Source: Changchengzhania lutea
Lineage (GTDB): Bacteria; Bacteroidota; Bacteroidia; Flavobacteriales; Flavobacteriaceae
Reading direction: 5' to 3'
Length of the DNA stretch: 64,000 nt
NCBI RefSeq assembly: GCF_006974145.1
Contig: NZ_CP039456.1
Location: forward strand, 2,014,001-2,078,000
The translations under genes and the position numbers were made by a program. The notes beneath the pieces are model-generated. The model was given only the letters and a program-made list of their open reading frames with translations. It did no database searches and was not told where the DNA came from. Below, piece after piece: positions 55,337 through 63,487 of this stretch (the first letter of the stretch is position 1; the number at the start of each line of letters is the position of its first letter).

Positions 55337-56311
55337 ATGCTTTCAATAGAGAATTATCGTAAACAATTTGTTGCGTATTTAGATAAATATTCAACTGTTA
55401 AAGAACCAGAAAATCTTTATTTACCAATTCAATATATTTTAAAATTGGGAGGGAAACGATTACGTCCCGTCTTGACTTTGATGACTGCCGAAGTGTTTAA
55501 TTCAGACTATAAAATTGCATTAAATGCCGCATTAAGTATTGAGGTATTTCATAATTTTTCGTTGGTGCATGACGATATTATGGACGCAGCGCCTTTGCGT
55601 CGTGGGCAGGAAACCGTGCATGAGAAATGGGATGTTAACGCTGGAATTCTTTCAGGTGATGCCATGCTTATTATGGCGTATCAGTTGTTTGAAACTTATG
55701 ATTCTGCTACCTTTCAACAGCTTGCTAAATTGTTTAGTAAAACCGCTTTAGAAGTTTGTGAAGGGCAACAGTACGATGTTGATTTTGAAACTAGAGATGA
55801 TGTTAGGGTAGAAGAGTACTTAAAAATGATTGAGTACAAAACGGCTGTATTGGTTGGTGCTGCTATGAAAATGGGCGCAATTGTAGCAGGTGCTTCTGAA
55901 GATGATCAACGTAATATTTATGAGTTTGGTAAAAATTTAGGCATCGCTTTCCAATTGCAAGATGATTATTTAGATGCGTTTGGAGATCCTGAAACCTTCG
56001 GAAAACAAGTTGGTGGCGATATTATTGAAAATAAAAAAACCTACTTATACCTGAAAGCTTTAGAGTTTGGTTCTGAAAATGAGACTTCTCAACTTTTACA
56101 TTTGTTCAGTTTGAATACCAATCAGGTTGAGGATAAAATTCAAACAACTAAGAAAATCTTTGTTAATTCTGGTTCTGCTGAAGCCACCAAAACGGCCATA
56201 GCGCACTATACCATGATGGCTTTTTCTGTATTAGAATCGTTGAATATTTCAACAGATAAAAAGGCGCTTCTTAAAAATTTCGGCGAAAGCCTAATGAATA
56301 GAACGGTGTAA
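55337..56311 (+). CDS. Polyprenyl (trans-isoprenyl) diphosphate synthase
   Basis: 324 residues. It extends allylic diphosphates with IPP, probably to the octaprenyl or heptaprenyl chain of menaquinone. The first Asp-rich motif is SLVHDDIMDAAPLRRG, the second FQLQDDYLDAFGD, and the substrate Lys/Arg motif GGKRLRPVLTL is intact. The stop codon overlaps the next ATG (TAATG), indicating a coupled pair. It uses the product pathway begun by dxs in this window. Confidence 0.94.
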   Translation: MLSIENYRKQFVAYLDKYSTVKEPENLYLPIQYILKLGGKRLRPVLTLMTAEVFNSDYKIALNAALSIEVFHNFSLVHDDIMDAAPLRRGQETVHEKWDVNAGILSGDAMLIMAYQLFETYDSATFQQLAKLFSKTALEVCEGQQYDVDFETRDDVRVEEYLKMIEYKTAVLVGAAMKMGAIVAGASEDDQRNIYEFGKNLGIAFQLQDDYLDAFGDPETFGKQVGGDIIENKKTYLYLKALEFGSENETSQLLHLFSLNTNQVEDKIQTTKKIFVNSGSAEATKTAIAHYTMMAFSVLESLNISTDKKALLKNFGESLMNRTV

Positions 56312-56658
56312 TGGAATGGCCTGTGAATTTTGACGATGTTATTGAAAAAGCAAATCAATTAGATTTATATAAAAAGCTTGTCAATCAGTTAAACAAGGAC
56401 TTGCTTTTGGCTAATATAGACTTGGCTTTTCATGAGAATATTTTGCCGACTAGTTTAAAGATGATGCTTCACGAAACCATTTTTAAATTGCTTCAAGATA
56501 AGTTTATGGATTATCTCAACTTGCTCTATATTATTGATGTTTCGGAAGAAGAGGTAAAAGCTTTGGATGGTAGTGATACATTAAAACTTTCAGAAGAAGT
56601 ATCTTTTTTGATTTTAAGGCGGGAATGGCAGAAAGTGTGGTTTAGAAATCTTTACTGA
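56311..56658 (+). CDS. Conserved small protein coupled to polyprenyl synthase, unknown function
   Basis: 115 residues, no signal peptide or membrane segment. Predominantly helical (IEKANQLDLYKKLVNQLNKD, LKMMLHETIFKLLQDKFMDY) and acidic. It starts in the stop codon of the synthase gene. No domain recognised. Confidence 0.8.
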   Translation: MEWPVNFDDVIEKANQLDLYKKLVNQLNKDLLLANIDLAFHENILPTSLKMMLHETIFKLLQDKFMDYLNLLYIIDVSEEEVKALDGSDTLKLSEEVSFLILRREWQKVWFRNLY

Positions 56659-56660
56659 AA

Positions 56661-56690
56661 TTTAAATAGGATAAATTTGTCCTATTTAAA
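56661..56690 (+). promoter_or_regulatory. Palindromic operator with embedded -7 element before the Rrf2 gene
   Basis: A perfect inverted repeat TTTAAATAGGA / TCCTATTTAAA (56661-56671 and 56680-56690). The 8-bp centre is TAAATTTG, an exact -7 element, with a TTTA 17 bp upstream as a weak -33 box. A bound regulator would block the promoter directly. Confidence 0.78.
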
Positions 56691-56726
56691 AATTCTTTAT
56701 ATTTTTGTCTAAAATAAAGGAACTAA

Positions 56727-57161
56727 ATGTTTTCAAAAGCTTGTGAATATGGTATTAAAGCTGCAATTTTTATTGCTATAAATTCTTTTGAAAATAAGCG
56801 TGTGAGCCCAAAAGCTATAGCTAAAGAAATTAATTCACCCGAAGCGTTTACTGCTAAAATATTACAAGATTTAGTTAGGCATAACATAGTTTATTCTATT
56901 AAAGGGGCTTATGGCGGGTTTGAATTAGATAAAAAAAATATCGGCTCTATTAAAATATCGCAAATTGTTAAGGCCATTGATGGGGATAAAATTTACAATG
57001 GCTGTGGATTAGGCTTAGAGATTTGTGATGAAAATCACCCATGTCCAGTACACGATAAATTTAAAATTGTAAGAGATCAACTAAAACATATGTTAGAAAA
57101 CACAAGTCTTGAAGAATTGGCACTTAATATTAAATCGGGTTCTTCGTTTTTGAAAGTTTAA
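56727..57161 (+). CDS. Rrf2-family regulator, NsrR/IscR-like with Cys triad
   Basis: 144 residues. The winged helix is at about 1-65 (SPEAFTAKILQDLVRHNIVY). The cluster-binding loop NGCGLGLEICDENHPC supplies three spaced Cys as in the [Fe-S] proteins NsrR and IscR. It lies upstream of scdA and the nitric-oxide genes, with matching palindromes before both. The likely role is a nitric-oxide or iron-sulfur sensor that represses itself and scdA; the signal is inferred. Confidence 0.9.
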   Translation: MFSKACEYGIKAAIFIAINSFENKRVSPKAIAKEINSPEAFTAKILQDLVRHNIVYSIKGAYGGFELDKKNIGSIKISQIVKAIDGDKIYNGCGLGLEICDENHPCPVHDKFKIVRDQLKHMLENTSLEELALNIKSGSSFLKV

Positions 57162-57176
57162 AAAAATTTGAATATA

Positions 57177-57199
57177 AATAGGATAAAATTATCCGAAAT
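57177..57199 (+). promoter_or_regulatory. Second Rrf2-type operator, before scdA
   Basis: Palindromic core GGATAAAATTATCC (57181-57194) inside AATA...GAAAT. It shares AATAGGATAAA with the operator at 56661. It lies 11-33 bp before the scdA start. Confidence 0.72.
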
Positions 57200-57209
57200 A
57201 AATAACATT

Positions 57210-57941
57210 ATGGAAGTATTAAATAAAGATTTAGAAAAACAAATCGGACAATTTGTTGCAGACGATTTTAGAACTGCAGCGGTATTTAGTAAATATGGCA
57301 TCGATTTTTGCTGTAAAGGCGATAGAACCGTGAAAGAAGTTTGCAATAAAAATGAAATAGAAGTTAATACGCTTTTAGATGAATTACATAACGTTTTAAA
57401 CTCTAAAACAGATCAATCTATCGATTATAAATCCTGGCCATTGGATTTATTGGTAGAATATATCGAAAAGAAGCACCACCGCTATGTGGAAGAAAAAATA
57501 CCTGTACTACGTCAGTTTTTAAATAAATTATGTAGTGTACATGGTGAAAGACATCCAGAATTGTTTAAAATTAATGAACTCTTTACAGCATCAGCAGGAG
57601 AATTAGCAGCACATATGAAAAAAGAGGAGTTGGTTCTTTTTCCAGTCATAAAAAAAATGGTGAATGCGAAATTAGAAAATGGCGCTATACAATCGCCACA
57701 GTTTGGCACGGTTGAAAACCCAATAGCCATGATGATGCAAGAGCACGATAATGAAGGCGAACGTTTTAGACAAATTGCCGAACTTAGTAATAATTACAAT
57801 CCACCAGCAGATGGCTGCAATACCTATCAGGTAACTTATGCTATGTTGGATGAATTTGAAAAAGATTTGCATTTGCACATTCATTTAGAAAATAATATTT
57901 TATTTCCTGAAGCTGTTAAGCTAGAACAACAATTTGGTTAA
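57210..57941 (+). CDS. scdA: Di-iron iron-sulfur cluster repair protein (RIC/YtfE/ScdA)
   Basis: 243 residues from ATG 57210 (MEVLNKDLEKQIGQFVADDF); an earlier ATG at 57168 would read through the operator. The N-terminal ScdA-N domain has YGIDFCCKGDRTV. The hemerythrin-like di-iron ligands follow: KHHRY, VHGERHPEL, AHMKKEELVLFP, QEHDNEG and HIHLENNILFPEA. It repairs iron-sulfur clusters after nitric-oxide or oxidative damage. It directly follows the Rrf2 gene and shares its operator type. Confidence 0.94.
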   Translation: MEVLNKDLEKQIGQFVADDFRTAAVFSKYGIDFCCKGDRTVKEVCNKNEIEVNTLLDELHNVLNSKTDQSIDYKSWPLDLLVEYIEKKHHRYVEEKIPVLRQFLNKLCSVHGERHPELFKINELFTASAGELAAHMKKEELVLFPVIKKMVNAKLENGAIQSPQFGTVENPIAMMMQEHDNEGERFRQIAELSNNYNPPADGCNTYQVTYAMLDEFEKDLHLHIHLENNILFPEAVKLEQQFG

Positions 57942-57958
57942 TTTTGGTTGGTAACCTT

Positions 57959-58001
57959 AAACTCCGGGATGTTTATTAATTAAATGTTCTGGAGTTTTTT
58001 T
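57959..58001 (+). terminator. scdA terminator
   Basis: Arms AAACTCC / GGAGTTT with a partially paired AT-rich middle and a T-run. Confidence 0.7.
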
Positions 58002-58031
58002 ATTCTTATATTATGAGCCTAAAAGTTTCAT

Positions 58032-59222
58032 ATGCCTAAACTAAAGGTTATTATATGTTTAGTGAATTTTTTAATTGCTGCCCTAATGGGTTTAGCATTA
58101 CGATATGGTTCTTTAGACTCTTTAGGAATTAATTATAGGTATTTAACCCATGCACATTCGCATGTTGCTATGTTGGGTTGGGTATATTTAATGTTATATA
58201 CTTTTTTAGTGCATCATTTTGTTCCCAATAAAAAACCTATATATAGTCGTTTATTTTGGATAACCGAGTTTGCTGTACTTGGTATGATGCTAAGCTTCCC
58301 GTTTCAAGGTTATGCCGTAGTTTCTATTTCGTTTTCTACATTACACATTTTTTGTAGCTATTACATTATATACCTAGTCTGGAAACATCATAAAACCGAA
58401 TCAACGGTAACTCATTACTTATTACGAACCTCACTTCTATTTATGCTCTTATCTACCATAGGTGTTTGGTGTTTAGGACCAGCAGTTTCTTTGCTTGGGC
58501 AAGCTTCGGCATTTTATCAAATAGCGATACAGTTCTTTTTGCATTTTCAGTTTAACGGCTGGTTTTTAATAGCCGTCATTGCTATATTTTTTCATGTATT
58601 ACAACTCAAAGATTCAAAACAATTTAGGCTGTTTTTTGTTCTTTTAGTCATATCAACGGTGTTAACATTGGCTTTGCCAATATCTTGGTTTGCACCGCAC
58701 ATCGCTTTATATTGGATTAATGGACTAGGCGTTTTTATTCAACTTTTAACATTGATCGTATTTTTAAGGCTTATAAAGCCTTACCAGTTATTTCTCTTAA
58801 AAAACAATGCGAAACTTACTATTTACATGTACGTTTTTGCAATTTCTAGTTTGATTATAAAAATAGGGATACAATTATTGTCGCTTATTCCCGAAGTATC
58901 AGAAGTTGCTTATCAACATCGAAATCTTATCATTGGTTTTATTCATTTGCTTATGTTGGGCGTAATCACAGGATTTTTATTTGGTTTCATTTTGCAGAAC
59001 AAGTGGGTTACTTTTAATGCGTGGTTAAATTTTGGAATCTATACCTTTGTTTTAGGTTTTGCTTTAACAGAATTGTTCTTAATCCTTCAAGGCAGTATGT
59101 TTTACTTTAATAAGGGAATGCTGCCAAACTATTATCTTTTTCTGTTTCTTTCTAGCGTGTTTTTGCCATTAGGAATAGGAAGTATTATCATTAATATTTT
59201 AAAAACCAAAACCGATGGATAA
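58032..59222 (+). CDS. Twelve-helix membrane protein resembling haem-copper oxidase subunit I / NnrS
   Basis: 396 residues with about twelve hydrophobic helices. Helix 2 holds THAHSHVAMLGW, like the haem-ligand helix of haem-copper oxidases. Helix 6 has FFLHFQFNGWFL. Helix 10 has HRNLIIGFIHLLMLG. The His-His pair expected in helix 7 for the binuclear centre is absent, so it is probably not a normal oxidase or NO reductase. It lies between scdA and a hemerythrin gene (overlapping it by 8 bp) in a nitric-oxide gene cluster. Haem binding is likely; the activity is unknown. Confidence 0.7.
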   Translation: MPKLKVIICLVNFLIAALMGLALRYGSLDSLGINYRYLTHAHSHVAMLGWVYLMLYTFLVHHFVPNKKPIYSRLFWITEFAVLGMMLSFPFQGYAVVSISFSTLHIFCSYYIIYLVWKHHKTESTVTHYLLRTSLLFMLLSTIGVWCLGPAVSLLGQASAFYQIAIQFFLHFQFNGWFLIAVIAIFFHVLQLKDSKQFRLFFVLLVISTVLTLALPISWFAPHIALYWINGLGVFIQLLTLIVFLRLIKPYQLFLLKNNAKLTIYMYVFAISSLIIKIGIQLLSLIPEVSEVAYQHRNLIIGFIHLLMLGVITGFLFGFILQNKWVTFNAWLNFGIYTFVLGFALTELFLILQGSMFYFNKGMLPNYYLFLFLSSVFLPLGIGSIIINILKTKTDG

Positions 59223-59676
59223 TAAACCACAGAAACGACATAAAGCATTGCAACCACTAAGTAGAGAACATCATCATGGATTACTTTTATCATGGAAAAT
59301 AAGATCTGGATTTAGTAAAAATATTGAACCAAAGCGGATAAAAATTTATGCCGATTGGTTTTTTGAAAATCATTTGATTCCTCATTTTGAAATGGAAGAA
59401 AATCATATTTTCACTATTTTAAATGAAGGCAATGATTTTATTAAAAGAGCCTTGGCAGACCATAGGCGTTTAAAACGTTTGTTTACAGAATCGGGCGATG
59501 AGACTAAAGCCTTAAGCAAAATTGAAGAGGAATTGGATAAGCATATTCGTTTTGAAGAACGCGTGCTGTTTCCTGAAATCCAAAAAGCAGCAACCAAAGA
59601 ACAATTAGCTTTAATTGAAGACATACATCAAGAAGATGATTTTATCGATAAAGTTGATGATGAGTTTTGGCGATAG
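59215..59676 (+). CDS. Hemerythrin-domain protein
   Basis: 153 residues, cytoplasmic. The His/Glu ligands of a hemerythrin four-helix bundle are in order: REHHHGLLL, PHFEMEENHIF, DHRRLKRLF, DKHIRFEERVLFPEI. Such proteins bind O2 or NO at a di-iron site. It overlaps the upstream gene by 8 bp, so they are translated together. Confidence 0.88.
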   Translation: MDNKPQKRHKALQPLSREHHHGLLLSWKIRSGFSKNIEPKRIKIYADWFFENHLIPHFEMEENHIFTILNEGNDFIKRALADHRRLKRLFTESGDETKALSKIEEELDKHIRFEERVLFPEIQKAATKEQLALIEDIHQEDDFIDKVDDEFWR

Positions 59677-59775
59677 GTTTTTTACGTTTTATGTTTAAAT
59701 AGTTACCAAGCTGAGCTTGACTAATAACCAAATTGGACTGAGTTGAATTTCAATGATATATGATTAATATGGTCT

Positions 59776-59888
59776 CCTGCAAGGTCTTGTTTTAACCTTG
59801 TAGGTGTTAAAACGAAACAACGAAACAACAAAACAACAAAACAACAAAACAACAAAACAAACCTACAAGGTTTTTAAAATCTTGCAGG
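59776..59888. repeat. Palindromic element with an 8-bp microsatellite in the loop
   Basis: The outer arms CCTGCAAG / CTTGCAGG (59776-59783, 59881-59888) and inner arms ACCTTGTAGGT with its complement frame six tandem 8-bp units (two AACGAAAC, then four AACAAAAC, 59811-59858). It fills most of the gap between convergent genes and could act as a bidirectional terminator. It resembles dispersed repeats of flavobacterial genomes (recognised from memory). Confidence 0.72.
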
Positions 59889-59891
59889 TTC

Positions 59892-60125
59892 TTAGGCTAC
59901 CAATAGCCCAATACCAAACAGGAAAATAAATACAATAATTAGTGTTTTCCAAAAAGAATGTGCTTTTTTTATTTCCATAAATTGAAACGCAATTCCCAAA
60001 AACTTGAATACTGCCAGTATTAAAATCATCACTACAATATAGGCTCCTTCAAGTTTAGAAATAAGTGCAGAAACGATTGTAAGCACTATTAAAATAATCC
60101 AAGTTATGGTTGCTGCTTTTTTCAT
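59892..60125 (-). CDS. Cytochrome c oxidase subunit IV-like protein (NorF-like)
   Basis: 77 residues with three membrane helices (TITWIILIVLTIVSALI, YIVVMILILAVFKFLGIAF, LIIVFIFLFGIGLLV) and the FQFMEIKKAHSFWK loop typical of prokaryotic COX4/NorF proteins. Last gene of the norQ-D-E-F order on the minus strand, 96 bp after norE. Confidence 0.78.
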   Translation of the reverse strand: MKKAATITWIILIVLTIVSALISKLEGAYIVVMILILAVFKFLGIAFQFMEIKKAHSFWKTLIIVFIFLFGIGLLVA

Positions 60126-60221
60126 CTATTTAAAAATCTAAAATTAACTGTTGTTCCATGTTTTAATTATTTAAGAGGGTATGGGTCTTTTTTTGCCAAA
60201 TGCCCATTATGGGCTTTCATA

Positions 60222-60803
60222 TTAAAAAAGTAAATAGATAATAGGAAAAAGTAAAATCCATATTAAATCGCACATATGCCAAAATGCAGCACTGGCCTCT
60301 ATATCTTCGATTTTAGTGCTCGCCTTTTTATTTTTTACCCCGAAGTAAACAGAGGTTAGAATCACCAAACCAACAAGTACATGAATCACATGAAATAGGG
60401 TTAGCATCCAATAAAACGTGAAAAAGGTGTTATAGCCCATATAAAGACCTTCACTAAGTTTTTCATAATATTCAAAACCCTTTAAGCATAAAAACAACAT
60501 CCCAAAAAACATGGTTATAAGCAAAAACTTTTTAAATCGTTCGGTATGGTCGTTTTTTAGTTCGGCTACTGAAATTGCCATAAAAAATCCACTGGTTAAC
60601 AAAAACACTGTGTTTACCATACCATAGGTCACATTTAATTTTAAACTTGAAGTATGAAATAGTTTTGGTTCTTGATTTCCGTAAAACACCATGGCTATTA
60701 AAGCGGCACCAAAAGTGAATAGTTCTAAAAAAATGATAATCCAAATTAAAATACCACCTGGAGGATAATAAATATTCTTATGGTTTATCAACGTATTATC
60801 CAT
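60222..60803 (-). CDS. norE: Cytochrome c oxidase subunit III-like protein (NorE-like)
   Basis: 193 residues with five membrane helices and subunit III hallmarks: PPGGILIWIIIFLELFTFGAAL at the start, FTFYWMLTLFHVIHVLVGLV and AAFWHMCDLIWILLFPIIYL at the end. It is short, as is usual for NorE. It is 11 bp downstream of norD. It assists a nitric-oxide reductase that is not encoded in this window. Confidence 0.82.
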   Translation of the reverse strand: MDNTLINHKNIYYPPGGILIWIIIFLELFTFGAALIAMVFYGNQEPKLFHTSSLKLNVTYGMVNTVFLLTSGFFMAISVAELKNDHTERFKKFLLITMFFGMLFLCLKGFEYYEKLSEGLYMGYNTFFTFYWMLTLFHVIHVLVGLVILTSVYFGVKNKKASTKIEDIEASAAFWHMCDLIWILLFPIIYLLF

Positions 60804-60814
60804 TGTGGTATTTA

Positions 60815-62590
60815 TTAAGACTGATGTTTTATTTTTTCATACAATTTGACCAAAGATTGTAACAGTGCTACTGGCGTGGTAAGAATTTGGTAATGGTTTT
60901 GCCCGAACATTTGAGGCAGGTAATATTTAGCGTTGGCTTCAATGGCCAATGCGTAAGAATTTATCTGGCGCTCGTTTAATTCACGGAGGGCTTGCTTTAC
61001 ATCGTTGATACCGTATTTACCTTCGTATTTATCGTAATCGTTTGGTTTCCCGTCGGATATTAAAATCACCCATTTATTTTTAGTGTCGCGCTTGTCCAAT
61101 AAGACTCCCGAATGGCGTAAGGCAGCGCCAATACGTGTATATCCACTTGGCTCTATAGCTCCTATTCTATACTTGGCCGTGTTCCAATTGTCGTCAAAAC
61201 CTTTAAGTGTTAAATAGCTAGAATGATTTCGTGTTTTGGAATAAAAGCAATCGATAGAAAAGTCGATATTAAATTCCTCTAAAATTTCACCAAATAAAAT
61301 AGACACCTGCTTTTCTACATCAATTACTCTATTTCCAGCCGCATAACCATCGCTTGAGAGGCTAATATCCAACAACAATAATATGGATAAATCTTTCTCC
61401 TTTTTTCGTTTTGAGAGGTATATTTTTTCTGAAGGTGTATGGCCTGATTTTATATCTATAAACAAATCGGTAATGGCATCGATATCAAACTCATCGCCTT
61501 GTGTTTGTCTACGTTGTTGCTGATATTTATTGTTAACGGTGCTCAACATTTTACGCAGTCCGACTAAGGTTGAGCGGTTATCATTTAGTGTTTTTTTATA
61601 ATAAGGCACATCCGATTTTAACTGTGTTTTCGGATAAACCTTGCAAAAGTCTTCTTTGTAAGAGCGATTGGTGTAATTCCACTCGTCGTATTTTATAAAA
61701 CTGCCATTACTTTCGCTTTCTGCACTTTCTGCAATGGTCGTATTTTCAGTGAAGTCTGCTTGATATACAGAATGTGCTGTATCATCCACCCGAACGGTAT
61801 GTTTCATTTTTACCTCATCCAACGCGTTGGAATGATTATCCAGTTCGTCGTCACCATCCATATCCCTAAAATTTCCGCCAAATTCTTCGGCCGTTTCCAC
61901 TTTTTCAAATTGGTGTTGTAACACAGCATCATCCAATTGTTTTTGGTCTATTTGTACAGAAATAATTTCTTCAACAGCTTTCGATTTTATAATCGTTTTG
62001 GGCAGCTCTTGGTTGGCTTGTTTTACCTTATCCGTAAAATTCCTCAGTTGTTTTTCTGAATCGTTATATGGCGTATTACGCATCCACTTACCATAAATAA
62101 AACTGTAATCCGGAGCTTGTTTTTCAGTAGCCTTCTCTCTATAAAATAAAATGAATTTTTGATGATAGATTTCCGTAATGGGAAATTGAGCAAACAGTGA
62201 AGCTAATACCTCAGCTGAAGTAGCTTTTGACTGTTGCTGAGATTCTATAGGGTCGTGTTCCTTATCATCGTTCCAGTTTAAATCCAAATTCTTTTGAACA
62301 GATAAATACAAAACCCTAAATAGATAAAATGAAATGTTCTCCTCTACGGTTTGAAAATCTGAAAACCTTGATGGCAAGAAAAAGTTGTTGTTTCTATAAC
62401 CACCCTCTCGCTCTGCTTCAAAAATTTCAATGGATTCTCCAGTAATAGCACGTGCAAAAATGGTTAATCGGGATTTTACCTCACTTAAATTTACGGTGTG
62501 TTTGAGTGCTGCTTCTTTTCTTTTTTTTTCTTTTTTAAAAAAGAAAGCAAATTTGGTAAATATATATTCGTCTGGTTCGAACTCGAACAT
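60815..62590 (-). CDS. norD: NorD-like nitric-oxide reductase activation protein (VWA domain)
   Basis: 591 residues, soluble. The C-terminal von Willebrand A domain (about 395-590) has a complete MIDAS: DISLS, SGYTRIG and ISDGKPND. The N-terminal two thirds are divergent, as is usual for NorD. It works with the MoxR/NorQ-type ATPase encoded upstream to insert metal into NO reductase. It forms an operon with norQ (90 bp upstream) and norE (11 bp downstream). Confidence 0.9.
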   Translation of the reverse strand: MFEFEPDEYIFTKFAFFFKKEKKRKEAALKHTVNLSEVKSRLTIFARAITGESIEIFEAEREGGYRNNNFFLPSRFSDFQTVEENISFYLFRVLYLSVQKNLDLNWNDDKEHDPIESQQQSKATSAEVLASLFAQFPITEIYHQKFILFYREKATEKQAPDYSFIYGKWMRNTPYNDSEKQLRNFTDKVKQANQELPKTIIKSKAVEEIISVQIDQKQLDDAVLQHQFEKVETAEEFGGNFRDMDGDDELDNHSNALDEVKMKHTVRVDDTAHSVYQADFTENTTIAESAESESNGSFIKYDEWNYTNRSYKEDFCKVYPKTQLKSDVPYYKKTLNDNRSTLVGLRKMLSTVNNKYQQQRRQTQGDEFDIDAITDLFIDIKSGHTPSEKIYLSKRKKEKDLSILLLLDISLSSDGYAAGNRVIDVEKQVSILFGEILEEFNIDFSIDCFYSKTRNHSSYLTLKGFDDNWNTAKYRIGAIEPSGYTRIGAALRHSGVLLDKRDTKNKWVILISDGKPNDYDKYEGKYGINDVKQALRELNERQINSYALAIEANAKYYLPQMFGQNHYQILTTPVALLQSLVKLYEKIKHQS

Positions 62591-62602
62591 CTTTTTTAGT
62601 TT

Positions 62603-62674
62603 TCAGTCGCAGTCTCAGTCGCAGTCTCAGTCGCAGTTTGCATTGCTGGAAACTGTGACTGAGACTGGAAACTG
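62603..62674. repeat. 12-bp tandem repeat leading into a hairpin between norQ and norD
   Basis: Three units of TCAGTCGCAGTC (62603-62638, last base of the third is T). The third unit begins an inverted repeat TCAGTCGCAGTTT / AAACTGTGACTGA (62627-62639 and 62650-62662), and a further partial GAGACTGGAAACTGA follows. It lies in the transcribed intergenic space of the norQ-norD operon. Confidence 0.88.
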
Positions 62675-62680
62675 ATTTTT

Positions 62681-63454
62681 TTATATCATTAAGTCACTTA
62701 AATCTTTAAGTGCTTGTATCACCTCTAAATCATCAGTCAAAGGTTCAATCACGGCCACATGTACCGCCAAACGCTTTGGTAGCCCTACATGAATTAATTT
62801 TGCGGCATCTACCAATAATCTGGTAGAAACAGTTTCAGTTAAGCCTAACTCTGTTAGGTTTCTGATTTTTGTAGCAATATTCACCAATTTTTTGGCAATT
62901 CCTGATTCGATTCCTGTTTCGAAAACTAAAATTTGTGCTTCGATTTTCGGTTCTGGATATGCGAAGGAAACGGACACAAAACGCTGCCTAGTTGATGGTT
63001 TTAATTCTTTAAATCCGCGTTGATATCCTGGGTTGAAAGACGCGACCAACATAAAGTTGTCATGCGCTTTTATGGTTTCGCCTAATTTATCTATAAACAA
63101 TTCGCGTCTGTGGTCTGTTAACGAGTGAATTGCCACAATAACATCCGGTCTGGCCTCTGCAATTTCGTCGAGATACAAAATACTCCCTTCTTTAACAGCG
63201 GTGGTTAAAGGGCCATCCAACCAAATTGTTTCAGCACCTTTAATAATAAACCGGCCAATTAAATCTGTAGATGAGGTTTCCTCATGACAAGAAATGGTAA
63301 TCAATTTCGTGCTCAGTTTATGAGCCATGTGCTCTATAAACCGAGATTTACCCGTGCCTGTAGGTCCTTTTAATAAAAAAGGAAGTTTACATTTATAGCC
63401 ATATTCAAAAACATCAACTTCTTTCCCAATGGCTTGATAATACGGTGTATTCAT
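62681..63454 (-). CDS. norQ: NorQ/CbbQ-type AAA+ ATPase
   Basis: 257 residues. Walker A GPTGTGKS (about 29-36), Walker B ILYLDEIAEA, sensor region VASFNPGYQRG, and arginine finger near PSTRQRFVSVSF. A MoxR-type chaperone that, with NorD, activates nitric-oxide reductase. First gene of the minus-strand nor order. The start MNTPYYQAIGKEVDVFEYG fits the family. Confidence 0.93.
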   Translation of the reverse strand: MNTPYYQAIGKEVDVFEYGYKCKLPFLLKGPTGTGKSRFIEHMAHKLSTKLITISCHEETSSTDLIGRFIIKGAETIWLDGPLTTAVKEGSILYLDEIAEARPDVIVAIHSLTDHRRELFIDKLGETIKAHDNFMLVASFNPGYQRGFKELKPSTRQRFVSVSFAYPEPKIEAQILVFETGIESGIAKKLVNIATKIRNLTELGLTETVSTRLLVDAAKLIHVGLPKRLAVHVAVIEPLTDDLEVIQALKDLSDLMI

Positions 63455-63487
63455 TTTATTTTTTGTTTATAAATAATCATTGTTCCC

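Noticed and set aside
59811-59858. Tandem array that might be taken for a CRISPR
   Set aside because: Units are 8 bp and contiguous with no spacers, and no cas genes are near. It is a microsatellite.
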